57,558 nucleotides of DNA. It comes from a virus. The stretch's first letter is position 1; each line of letters starts with the position of its first letter. The stretch is from positions 1 through 57,558 of IMG/VR virus record IMGVR_UViG_3300050343_000013. The stretch is one strand, 5' to 3'. Shown piece by piece: positions 33,495 to 40,942 of this stretch. The notes beneath the pieces are model-generated. The model searched no databases and was not told where the DNA came from. It saw only the letters and a program-made list of their open reading frames with translations. Made by a program: the position numbers and the translations under genes.

Positions 33495-34025
33495 ATGAGT
33501 ATTTCAAACATAGTAAACAACTTCTCACGTAACTTAGGTAATGGTCAAAAAATGGGAGAGGCATTACTTGACGCTATCAATCATGCAATCAAGACTGGTG
33601 ATACTTCTATTATCTCAGTTCTATTTATGAAAGTTAATGACAAAAAAGATAGCAACGCATTATCTGGATTAACTGCTACTGTAAGAGCCGTTTATATCGG
33701 TGCAAACATCACTACTGATAAAAAGACAAATCGCACCATTGTTAAAACCAAAAACGCTACATTATCAAATAGTGCAGTTGAAGTATTAAATCAATTGGTA
33801 GTAGATAGCGTATCAATGCGAGGCAACAAATGGGCTAAAGCTTTCAATACTGAGACTGAGCAAAAACCAGTGGATGTCAAAAAACGTGCGGAAAAATTCG
33901 TAAAAGATAATCCAGAGCTAGTTAATGCTTACATTCACGCACTACAGCAAGCTCAAAAGGTTGCACAAAATGCGGCTAGTCTAGAAAAAGTTGCCACTGA
34001 TGCAGCTCTACTTGCTGCTCAGTAA
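33495..34025 (+). CDS. First early gene, unknown function (176 aa)
   Basis: The start ATG at 33495 is chosen over an upstream in-frame TTG because GGAGA lies seven bases before it. The protein begins MSISNIVNNFSRNLGNGQKM and contains NALSGLTATVRAVYIGANIT and NSAVEVLNQLVVDSVSMRGN, with an Ala/Gln-rich helical C-terminus (AYIHALQQAQKVAQNAASLE). It has no membrane segment or known motif. As the promoter-proximal gene of the early arm with a terminator right after, it is probably expressed highly and separately, like a host-takeover protein; that role is inferred. Confidence 0.7.
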   Translation: MSISNIVNNFSRNLGNGQKMGEALLDAINHAIKTGDTSIISVLFMKVNDKKDSNALSGLTATVRAVYIGANITTDKKTNRTIVKTKNATLSNSAVEVLNQLVVDSVSMRGNKWAKAFNTETEQKPVDVKKRAEKFVKDNPELVNAYIHALQQAQKVAQNAASLEKVATDAALLAAQ

Positions 34026-34058
34026 TGTTATAACATAACACTTTAATTAATATTGGAT

Positions 34059-34092
34059 AAACGCCTGATGGTATTCTGTCAGGCGTTTTCTC
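34059..34092 (+). terminator. Strong rho-independent terminator
   Basis: AAACGCCTGA (34059-34068) pairs perfectly with TCAGGCGTTT (34079-34088) around a ten-base loop and runs into TTTTCTC. It isolates the first early gene from the rest of the arm, although read-through is expected since a promoter downstream is weak. Confidence 0.85.
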
Positions 34093-34178
34093 ATGTTAAT
34101 CTGAGAGAGAGGAAAGACATGATTAAGTATAACATACTATCAGAACTATCATAGCGCAAATTTGAAAGGGAATATAAC

Positions 34179-34433
34179 ATGATTGAAGAAAACTTTAATG
34201 GGGCAACATTTCGCCTTGTAACTGAGGATGATATGCAACCAGTATCATTAAATGATCCAATAGAAAACTTCCGTGGCGAGCCTACTGTATTGAGAAATGC
34301 AGTTTGTCCTAGGCATGGTGGGTCTACTGGACGTGTCAATAACTATTACCCAAGTGTGTATGGTCTTAAATGGGTGGAGGTATCAGACTATAATGTGGAC
34401 TTTGTAGAGGAATATGATGAAGATAATTTATAA
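34179..34433 (+). CDS. Small acidic hypothetical protein (84 aa)
   Basis: It starts MIEENFNGATFRLVTEDDMQ and contains CPRHGGSTGRVNNYYPSVYG, ending FVEEYDEDNL. The single CPRH might hint at a metal site but one Cys-His pair is not enough to claim it. A GAAAGGGAA leader precedes the ATG. The family is unknown; the next small gene overlaps its end. Confidence 0.55.
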   Translation: MIEENFNGATFRLVTEDDMQPVSLNDPIENFRGEPTVLRNAVCPRHGGSTGRVNNYYPSVYGLKWVEVSDYNVDFVEEYDEDNL

Positions 34434-34533
34434 TGGTAAAAAGTGGGTGCTATATGGTAATGATGGTAAAGTTATTGTCATTACACGCATCCGATCAATT
34501 TGTGAAAGGATAATGCAAAATGTTAATGGATGA
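34417..34533 (+). CDS. 38-residue protein overlapping both neighbours
   Basis: The ATG at 34417 lies inside the end of the previous gene and the TGA at 34531-34533 lies inside the start of the next. The product is MKIIYNGKKWVLYGNDGKVI followed by VITRIRSICERIMQNVNG, strand-strand-helix. The tight double overlap supports translation. The function is unknown. Confidence 0.5.
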   Translation: MKIIYNGKKWVLYGNDGKVIVITRIRSICERIMQNVNG

Positions 34534-34867
34534 ATTACGTGCGACAGGAAAGTTTCTGTCAAGTAAACGTATACAAAAGCATGGTAACGTGCCTAGTATG
34601 GATAAGTTGAGGCGTAGAAATGCACTGAAGTTTGCTTATGCCTCAGTGCGTGAGGCGGCTCGGTCTGTCAATGAGTACGTGCTTGAAGGTACTTACTTTG
34701 ATGGTAATGATACCAAAACTGTAGAGATGTCTGGTGAAAGTCTGTCTGATATTGTGTCAGCAATACAACAGTCTGATCCAAACTTTGGTCTGTATGATAT
34801 GTCATTCGATGGTGGATGGTTTGTCGCAGACTATAACGTGACTGCACAAGTACGCAGTTTAATATAA
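34520..34867 (+). CDS. Hypothetical early protein (115 aa)
   Basis: It starts MLMDELRATGKFLSSKRIQK, has a helical middle (NALKFAYASVREAARSVNEY) and a C-terminal beta part (FGLYDMSFDGGWFVADYNVT). No family is recognised. It overlaps the 38-residue gene by 14 bases and precedes the HTH gene. Confidence 0.6.
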   Translation: MLMDELRATGKFLSSKRIQKHGNVPSMDKLRRRNALKFAYASVREAARSVNEYVLEGTYFDGNDTKTVEMSGESLSDIVSAIQQSDPNFGLYDMSFDGGWFVADYNVTAQVRSLI

Positions 34868-34889
34868 ACCCTAACTGTAGGAGGTTATA

Positions 34890-35234
34890 ATGGGTAATTC
34901 AAAAGGTAATCGTTTTAGTGTAGATGTTCAAATCGCAGCGTGTCAGATGTACATGGGCAATCCTTCTATAACTCAGGATGAAGTTTCTGATCACTTTGGT
35001 ATGAGTAAGTATACTCTTAGTAAGTGGCTCAGAAAGCATGGTTTTTCTTTGAAAGTTGCAAAGCGTCTACCTATGCCTACTAGAGCTGATAGAGTTGCTA
35101 GGAACTTCAAGGTGTTAAAGACTGAGCATAACAAGGTCAAGGCTGAGTTGATGCAGCTTAAGCAAGCTCAACAGCTTGACAATACATGGCTTAGTGACAA
35201 GCTCAATGACTATGGCACAAGCTATAATCAATAG
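34890..35234 (+). CDS. Helix-turn-helix DNA-binding protein (114 aa)
   Basis: Residues 9-48 (FSVDVQIAACQMYMGNPSIT then QDEVSDHFGMSKYTLSKWLR) are a transposase-like or Trp-repressor-superfamily HTH with the recognition helix on SKYTLSKWLRKHG. The C-terminal 50 residues form a coiled coil (LKTEHNKVKAELMQLKQAQQ) suited to dimerisation. A strong AGGAGG lies seven bases before the ATG. It is the best candidate in this window for the regulator of the palindromic operators, but nothing in the sequence proves it. Confidence 0.75.
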   Translation: MGNSKGNRFSVDVQIAACQMYMGNPSITQDEVSDHFGMSKYTLSKWLRKHGFSLKVAKRLPMPTRADRVARNFKVLKTEHNKVKAELMQLKQAQQLDNTWLSDKLNDYGTSYNQ

Positions 35235-35249
35235 GAGTAACTAATACAA

Positions 35250-35855
35250 ATGAATATATTTGCACTGTCTCGGTGTCCGATGCAGTCAGCATGGTGGTTA
35301 GATGACATCCGTAAGAACAAGATGATTCTTGAGTCTGCACAGATGTTGTCTACCGCAGTGCGTTTACTCAGCGGAACACTAATCGAAGTCAGGGTTAAGC
35401 ATGGGTCAGGTACACGACTCAAACAACACTGGCTTCTTCCTAATGAGGATATAGGTGAGATAGAAGAACCTGTCTCACTATTTAGTAATCTATTCTCAGA
35501 TAGCATTTACAAGGTGGCTTATGCCAATCACCCTTGTACAATCTGGGCTAGGCAATCACGAGATAACTTCAAGTGGTTGCTTAGTCATATGTCTCACCTA
35601 TGGTTACAGAAAGGTGGTGAGCATGGGTCAGCTAGACTTATCCCACAATTGGATGAGTATAGTTCTACTGGATATTTTCCTAATGAGGAGTTGACACCTT
35701 TTGCCAACTGTGCTAGGAATTTAGAACGTGGAGTTGATTATTCAGAACATGCAGATACACATGAAGCGTATCGACTATATATGAATGATCGTTGGAAAGA
35801 AACTAACATTACCTTGACATGGCGTTGGGGTAGAGAGCCAGAATGGAGGAACTAG
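35250..35855 (+). CDS. Pyrimidine-dimer-glycosylase-like conserved protein (201 aa)
   Basis: It begins MNIFALSRCPMQSAWWLDDI, then RKNKMILESAQMLSTAVRLL, and later YANHPCTIWARQSRDNFKWL and EAYRLYMNDRWKE. The line MNIF.L...P...A....D.H..KM.LE.AQMLSTA with NHP...W.R.S..N..WL is that of a phage family usually annotated as pyrimidine dimer DNA glycosylase-like. Against T4 endonuclease V, the catalytic Thr2 is not present (Asn2 here), so the enzymatic role is doubtful. The gene is complete. Confidence 0.6.
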   Translation: MNIFALSRCPMQSAWWLDDIRKNKMILESAQMLSTAVRLLSGTLIEVRVKHGSGTRLKQHWLLPNEDIGEIEEPVSLFSNLFSDSIYKVAYANHPCTIWARQSRDNFKWLLSHMSHLWLQKGGEHGSARLIPQLDEYSSTGYFPNEELTPFANCARNLERGVDYSEHADTHEAYRLYMNDRWKETNITLTWRWGREPEWRN

Positions 35856-35856
35856 T

Positions 35857-37487
35857 ATGGCTAAATATTGGTTAATGCCTCATGATATGGACAAGGTCAC
35901 TGCATACAATGCACACCTTGCTTCACAGCTTGAGCTATACAAAAACTATGATGTAGACAAACCAGAGATACATATTGCTTACAATGACAGCAAGACTCTC
36001 ATGGGTGGAGACCTGTGGATCAATGACATGAAGTTTGTAGTATCTCAACCACAAGCCAATGGCTTTGTTGTCAAACGTGACTGGTCTGTACCTGACGAGC
36101 TTGACCCTGTGCTCAAGGCGTGGGGCAACTATGAAGATGTAAATATGTTTAATACTCGTGACGATACATTAGTCACATGGTTTGATAAGGCATTCTTAGC
36201 AGTGACTAATGATTTGTGTGTCGACAAACCTGATGTCAAATGTAAGATGCGTATGCGCTGCTTTGCACCTCGTAGGTCTAAGCGGTTTGCACCTAAGATC
36301 ACCATGTATCAATCTGCTCGTGATCGCTTTGAGCGTGATCGTGAGGTTGCCATGAAGCCTGCTCGTGCATTTGCTATAATGTTTCCTGAGCTTGACCATA
36401 AACAAATCATTCAACTCACTGACCAGTACCTTGAAAGGTTTGCTAAACGTGAGTTGTTTATCAGGGAGGGTAGTGATGCCAAGGACTTTGTTAAAGCATA
36501 CTCATGGGAGCAAGCCCCTACTGACAACGTCAATACCACTTATCAACGTAAGTCTAGTGCATCATCATGTATGCGGTACAGCTTCGATAGCTTGCCTTTA
36601 CATCCAGTTACAGCGTATGCAAGCGGTGACTTCAATATGTTATGGACAGAGGACAAAGAAGGTAGAATCGCATCTCGTTGTGTGGTTCGTGTCATGGAAG
36701 ATGGGGCTTACAGAGGAGGTCCGATATATGGTGTGTCAGAGCAAGCCATAGATATACTAGAGCATCATATTCAATTGTACTGGCGGTGAGTTTGGTTGTA
36801 GATGGTGCATGGGAAGGTGCTAGGCTACTACGCCAACCAGTTGACGAGGGTGATAGTGATGAGGGATTCTATGCACCATACCTTGACCCTGAGCCACGCA
36901 GACTGACTGATGATGGTGAGTACCTTGGTTATTCAAGATTGTCATGGTGAGATTGATGCTAATTCGTACCAAGGTATACTAGGCGGTGAAGAGTTGTCGT
37001 TGTAGTTCTTGTGGTACAGGTATGCAGTGAGGATGAGTCGTATTACAGTGAGTATTGTGATACGGTTCTGTGCAATGATTGCTACCATGACGAGCATTTC
37101 TACTGTGAGTATGCTGATGGTGACTACCATATTGACCAGTCTTACACGGTCTATGTACCTTGCAGTTGGAAACCTGGTTACACTGAGGAGCGTGTCAGTG
37201 ACTGGGCTGTTGAGTATGGTGATTACTTTATGTTCTGTGACAATGACGATGAGCACTGGCACATTGACCTAGCTTACTACTGTGAGGATGAGGATTGCTA
37301 TATCAGTCAACGTGGTATTGATGCAGGTACTTACTTTATATCTGACTGGGATGGTGAGGTATATGCTGCCGATCAGAAGGCTACCACAGACACTGGTGAG
37401 ACTATATCTATTGAGGAAGCTAAAGATGCTGACCTTGAGTATGATGAAACAAATAATGTATGGAATGTAAAAGAGGAGAATGACTAA
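35857..37487 (+). CDS. Large early protein with Cys-rich zinc-binding-like C-terminus, frameshifted
   Basis: The first frame (35857-36789) reads MAKYWLMPHDMDKVTAYNAH and ends near SSCMRYSFDSLPLHPVTAYA, then MLWTEDKEGRIASRCVV and EHHIQLYW. After breaks near 36787, 36925 and 37005 it continues VVDGAWEGARLLRQPVDEGD, YAPYLDPEPRRLTDDGEYL, and then CSSCGTGMQC and YYSEYCDTVLCNDCYHDEHF, with further Cys pairs to a stop at 37487. The total is about 540 residues. The SCMRY...HP...YA.GDF.MLWTED line is a conserved phage family of unknown role. The CxxC and C...C..C series suggests zinc ribbons. The following peptidase starts by TAATG overlap. Confidence 0.65.
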
Positions 37488-38453
37488 TGCATAGTCTAGT
37501 AGAAATGTTGCGTTACAAACGCCCAGAGGGTAGTGAGACGCAAAAAGCTTTTTGTAAAAGGTTTCTCGAACCTACGTTCGGTAAGCCTGACAAGTTTGGT
37601 AACTATATCAAGATCATAGGTGACAAGCCTAATGTATGCTACACTGCACACCATGACACTGTACATACCACCGATGGTTTCCAAAAACTTATTATTATGA
37701 ATGATGTAGTGTCCATATCTAATCATGCTGACTCTAACTGTCTAGGTGCTGACTGTACCACTGGTGTATGGCTCATACTTGGTATGATTGAGTTCGGTGT
37801 ACAAGGTGTGTATGTCATCCATGCAGCTGAGGAATCTGGGTGTCAAGGCAGTCAGCATCTCATAGCATCTGACCCTGTGTGGTTGGGGCATATCGACGCA
37901 GTGATATCCTTTGATCGTAAGGGTCAAAAATCTGTGATCACACACCAGATGGGTATCCGTACTGCATCAGATGCCTTTGCAAAATCTTTTATAGATGTTG
38001 TAAATATGTCACAGTTAGAACCTGACAGCTACTGGCTCTTATACTGACAGCAATGAGTATGCTCCAATAGTATCTGAGTGTACAAATATCAGTGTTGGCT
38101 ACTACAATCAGCACACTAAGAACGAGGTACAAGACCTTGATTATGCTGATGAATTACTGCTTGCACTATGTCAAGCTGACTGGTCTGGTCTAGTGTTTGA
38201 ACGTGATGTATCAGAGGTAGAAGACCTGTGGCGTAATGTATCAGGTGGTGATAAGTATGGGTATAAGTACAACTATGATGAGGACAATGCCTTTGACCTT
38301 GAGCAGATAATTATAGATTATCCGACAAGAGTTGCAGAACTACTTGACTCCTATGGATTCAACCCACACACCCTCATGGAGGAGTGTCAGATAGATGATA
38401 TGTCCATGTACTATAACTATAGTGACAATTATGTCAAACGTAAACGTATGTGA
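37487..38453 (+). CDS. M20/M28-type metallopeptidase, frameshifted
   Basis: The first frame gives VCYTAHHDTVHTTDGFQKL (His55 and Asp57 as H-x-D), then SNCLGADCTTGVWLILGMIE (Asp89), then VYVIHAAEESGCQGS (Glu115-Glu116), then ISFDRKG (Asp143). After a break near 38025 it continues SYTDSNEYAPIVSECTNISV and GYYNQHTKNEVQDLDYADEL. The C-terminus is PHTLMEECQIDDMSMYYNYS. These are the metal ligands and catalytic Glu pair of co-catalytic zinc peptidases (peptidase T/M20/M28). The total is about 320 residues. A phage-borne exopeptidase could recycle host amino acids or process peptides; both are inferences. Confidence 0.75.
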
Positions 38454-38466
38454 CAACGTGCCACAC

Positions 38467-38494
38467 TTGATGTTTTATCAAAATAGTGTATTTT
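38467..38494 (+). promoter_or_regulatory. Integrase-operon promoter candidate
   Basis: TTGATG (38467-38472), a 16-base spacer and TATTTT (38489-38494) precede the palindrome at 38501-38519, where transcription would begin. An operator over the start site is the classic arrangement for repression. Confidence 0.45.
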
Positions 38495-38500
38495 ATATAT

Positions 38501-38558
38501 ACTTTAAGTAACTTAAAGTTTTTTAATATTTATAGTAGTAATATTAAATACTTTAAGT
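38501..38558. promoter_or_regulatory. Operator-like palindromes upstream of the integrase
   Basis: A perfect 19-bp palindrome ACTTTAAGTAACTTAAAGT (38501-38519) and a single half site ACTTTAAGT (38550-38558) flank an AT-rich stretch. Site sequence and the mixed full/half layout match the cluster at 32102-32184 about 6.3 kb away, so both are likely bound by one phage regulator. Confidence 0.65.
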
Positions 38559-38591
38559 ATAACTATAGGTTCCTTAATGTAGGAGGTTCCT

Positions 38592-38645
38592 ATGGAAATA
38601 GATGACCCACATGATGACTGCTCACATTGGATAGGAAAGATATGA
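38592..38645 (+). CDS. 17-residue leader peptide before the integrase
   Basis: The ATG at 38592 has a perfect AGGAGG 7-8 bases upstream and the frame encodes MEIDDPHDDCSHWIGKI. Its TGA overlaps the integrase ATG as ATGA. The very strong ribosome site belongs to this mini-gene and not to the integrase, which points to translational coupling or attenuation of recombinase synthesis. Confidence 0.5.
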   Translation: MEIDDPHDDCSHWIGKI

Positions 38646-39526
38646 AATTTAATAAAGCTGTAGACAAGTATCTCCACACTCGTCAGTTCAACTCTCTCTC
38701 TAGTTCCTCGCAAAAGAACTACGAGTGTTGTCTGTTAGCTTTCTGTCGTATGTCTGTTATGGGAAGAAAACTTGGTAATGTAAACTTAGATAAGTTGAGT
38801 ATAGCCATGTGCTCTGAGATGTACGATACGTGGGAGCTGGAAACATCCACCTCTAATGCAAACCATAACGCTAGGGTGTTTTCAGTTCTCATTAATTATC
38901 TTATTGCAATGGAGATAATGATGCTTAACCCAATGGCTAGAGTTAAGAAACGCCACAGTGAACCTCGCTCTGTCGTCTGGACACATGATCAAGTACTATC
39001 ATTTCTAGACGTAGCATTCACAAAGTTTGAGTGGCGTAACATCGGACTGATTGTCCTGATGTGTTATGAGTGGGGTCAACGCCCAATAGATATTCGTAAT
39101 CTAACTTGGAATGATGTTGACCTTGAGAAGAGAGTTGTAGAAATCAAACAGACTAAACGTGGAGCTGAGGTAGAATTACCAATACCTGACAACTTAGTTG
39201 GTATGCTCACTGAACAGAAAGGTGACTGGGACTTCCAAGAATATGTAGTACCTCACCACAGAGCCTCAGATGGTGCGTACAGACCGCTAACAGTTCACCA
39301 GATGTCTGCACTACTGGCAGAGGTTAAAGCTCTTGCAGGGCTTCCTGATGATCTGAGGGTGGGTGATCTACGTAAGACTGCCATTGTTCAGATGATTGAG
39401 GGTGAGGTAGATCACTTGGCTATTCAATCTGTGACTGGTCATAAACATGTTAGTAGTTTAAATCCGTACAATAAATTCAGTTTAAAAACCGCAAAGTCTG
39501 CATTGGAGAGGAGACAAAGGCAATGA
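38642..39526 (+). CDS. int: Tyrosine recombinase/integrase (294 aa)
   Basis: An N-terminal SAM-like core-binding part (residues 1-105) is followed by the catalytic domain. Arg147 lies in CYEWGQRPIDIRNLTW, Lys172 in VEIKQTKRGAEV, Arg244 in VGDLRKTAIVQM, His267 in QSVTGHKHVSS and the nucleophile Tyr276 in SLNPYNKFS. The first His of the HxxR box is replaced by Gly241, a change that I have also seen in this type of marine recombinase. It could integrate the phage or resolve genome multimers. No attP core or tRNA match was found beside it. The start is taken from the ATGA overlap with the leader gene. Confidence 0.85.
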   Translation: MKFNKAVDKYLHTRQFNSLSSSSQKNYECCLLAFCRMSVMGRKLGNVNLDKLSIAMCSEMYDTWELETSTSNANHNARVFSVLINYLIAMEIMMLNPMARVKKRHSEPRSVVWTHDQVLSFLDVAFTKFEWRNIGLIVLMCYEWGQRPIDIRNLTWNDVDLEKRVVEIKQTKRGAEVELPIPDNLVGMLTEQKGDWDFQEYVVPHHRASDGAYRPLTVHQMSALLAEVKALAGLPDDLRVGDLRKTAIVQMIEGEVDHLAIQSVTGHKHVSSLNPYNKFSLKTAKSALERRQRQ

Positions 39527-39714
39527 GTAAAAAAGATAGAAAAATACCTGCCGCTACTTTTAGAAAGTATGGTAAGCTATTTGCAGAGGGTAAAATTGAA
39601 GAGGAGTACGCACTAGAGTTTTCAGCTCTATTCTTTTTAATGGCAGCTGACATAGAATTTCATGAAGAGCTTGCAAAAGATTGGGATGACTGGTATGAAG
39701 GACCGATACATTAA
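39523..39714 (+). CDS. Small acidic hypothetical protein (63 aa)
   Basis: The product begins MSKKDRKIPAATFRKYGKLF and is a helical acidic protein ending WDDWYEGPIH. The start overlaps the integrase stop by ATGA. The function is unknown. Confidence 0.55.
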   Translation: MSKKDRKIPAATFRKYGKLFAEGKIEEEYALEFSALFFLMAADIEFHEELAKDWDDWYEGPIH

Positions 39715-39832
39715 AAATCCGATGGCAAAAGACCTTCGGCAACCTAAGTATAAACAACGAGCTATACCTGACAGAAAGAAGGGTGTAGTGCCTAGAAAGA
39801 AAAAGCACAAAGGAAAGGAGACAGAAGAATGA
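39695..39832 (+). CDS. 45-residue basic conserved phage protein
   Basis: The ATG at 39695 lies within the preceding gene and the frame ends at TGA 39830-39832. The product MKDRYIKNPMAKDLRQPKYK followed by QRAIPDRKKGVVPRKKKH is the short KNPxAKDLRxPKY family found in many marine phages and of unknown function. It is absent from most gene finders because of its length. Confidence 0.6.
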   Translation: MKDRYIKNPMAKDLRQPKYKQRAIPDRKKGVVPRKKKHKGKETEE

Positions 39833-40002
39833 TGTACGTATTAGTATGGATGCAGCTGTTTAGTACACAGACAGTGGAGCACTATCAGTTGGGTAATTAT
39901 GCCACACTGGAAGAGTGCCAGATTGAATTGAGTAAAGCAGCTAAGATGGTAACACACAAGTCAGAGACAGTGGCTTGTCTGGAAGTAGAGGTACAGCAAT
40001 GA
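39829..40002 (+). CDS. Small Cys-paired exported-type protein (57 aa)
   Basis: The start overlaps the previous stop. The product is MMYVLVWMQLFSTQTVEHYQ, then LGNYATLEECQIELSKAAKM and SETVACLEVEVQQ. A short hydrophobic start and the pattern Y-x-T-L-E-E-C ... C resemble the minus-strand protein at 29191-29385. Both are probably periplasmic or membrane-attached, with unknown roles. Confidence 0.55.
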   Translation: MMYVLVWMQLFSTQTVEHYQLGNYATLEECQIELSKAAKMVTHKSETVACLEVEVQQ

Positions 40003-40196
40003 CACCAAGTGAATCAGCAGAGATAGAAGCAAAGAAAACATTCGAGGGCTTTATCAAGTGGGTAAAGGTTTCATTCTACTGGATCATGGCAATCCTAGTG
40101 ATCTTAGCATGGTGTAACTTTGGTGCAGATACTGAGACTGGTAGCCAATACAATGGTGAAGTCTATGCACCAACTAATATAGGAGTAAACAAATGA
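39999..40196 (+). CDS. Single-TM protein (65 aa)
   Basis: The start at 39999 (ATGA overlap) is preferred over an upstream in-frame codon. A charged helix (PSESAEIEAKKTFEGFIKW) is followed by one membrane segment (KVSFYWIMAILVILAWCNF) and a short polar tail. It lies just before the SleB hydrolase and overlaps it by ATGA, so it may help its export or membrane access; this is inference. Confidence 0.55.
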   Translation: MTPSESAEIEAKKTFEGFIKWVKVSFYWIMAILVILAWCNFGADTETGSQYNGEVYAPTNIGVNK

Positions 40197-40591
40197 TAGC
40201 TGAGATGCTTACATGTATAGCACTCAACGTGTATTACGAAGCACGTAGTGAGCCGTTAGAGGGACAATACGCAGTAGCTCACGTTGTGCTTAATCGTGTA
40301 GCTGATGATAAGTTCCCTAGCGATGCATGTAAAGTAGTTAAGCAAGGGTTAGAAAAAGGTATAGGTAGATGTCAGTTTAGTTGGTACTGTGATGGTAAAT
40401 CAGATACACCAAAAGAACAACGAGCATGGTTAAACTCTCAGCTTGTAGCACACAAAGTAGTACATGGGTATGTCAAGGACAATACCAATGGATCTGTCTA
40501 TTACCATGCAAACTACGTTAAACCTTTTTGGAGTAAACATTATAAACATACTGTGACTTTAGGATCACACATATTTTATAAAGGAGATTGA
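40193..40591 (+). CDS. SleB-type cell wall hydrolase (132 aa)
   Basis: The sequence MIAEMLTCIALNVYYEARSE, then GQYAVAHVVLNRVADDKFPS, CKVVKQ, QFSWYCDGKSD and GSVYYHANYVKPFWS follows the Hydrolase_2/SleB plan. The catalytic Glu is in YYEARSE and the conserved A.VV.NR and QFS.. motifs are present. This family cuts peptidoglycan glycan strands. It lies in the early arm, far from the M15 endolysin, so a role in entry, wall remodelling or lysis is open. Confidence 0.85.
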   Translation: MIAEMLTCIALNVYYEARSEPLEGQYAVAHVVLNRVADDKFPSDACKVVKQGLEKGIGRCQFSWYCDGKSDTPKEQRAWLNSQLVAHKVVHGYVKDNTNGSVYYHANYVKPFWSKHYKHTVTLGSHIFYKGD

Positions 40592-40594
40592 TCA

Positions 40595-40942
40595 ATGGGT
40601 AATAAATGGAACTACATTGGTACAAATTCTAAAGGAGAGGCTAAGTTTAAAAGGTATACTGAAGAAACATTAGAGTTTGTAAAAGATTGCTTAGACTCAA
40701 AAGGTATTGCTTATTTTGTACATGAAGCACAAAACCTAATTTTTATATATAAAGAAAAAGAACCAGAGAATAGATACAGCAGTCGGTATTCTTATTACTA
40801 TACAACAGGTAGATGGGGAAATGATAAACGTAGAAAACATTATCACTGTGATGGTATAGAACACTTTTTATCCAAGTATTACCAAACAGCAGAAGAAGAA
40901 AAGAAATACTGGGATTCCATAAAAGAAAAGGAAACAGGATGA
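40595..40942 (+). CDS. Hypothetical early protein (115 aa)
   Basis: The product is polar and Tyr/Lys-rich, containing ETLEFVKDCLDSKGIAYFVH, IFIYKEKEPENRYSSRYSYY and HYHCDGIEHFLSKYYQTAEE. There is no membrane segment. It ends by overlapping the ThyX start (ATGA). The family is unknown. Confidence 0.55.
   Translation: MGNKWNYIGTNSKGEAKFKRYTEETLEFVKDCLDSKGIAYFVHEAQNLIFIYKEKEPENRYSSRYSYYYTTGRWGNDKRRKHYHCDGIEHFLSKYYQTAEEEKKYWDSIKEKETG

Noticed and set aside
34091-34339. Minus-strand 82-residue ORF in the early arm
   Set aside because: It overlaps the plus-strand gene at 34179-34433 and the strong terminator, and has no family resemblance or ribosome site.
38454-39840. tRNA gene or attP core near the integrase
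   Set aside because: No cloverleaf or T-loop could be read here on either strand, so no attachment site is called.
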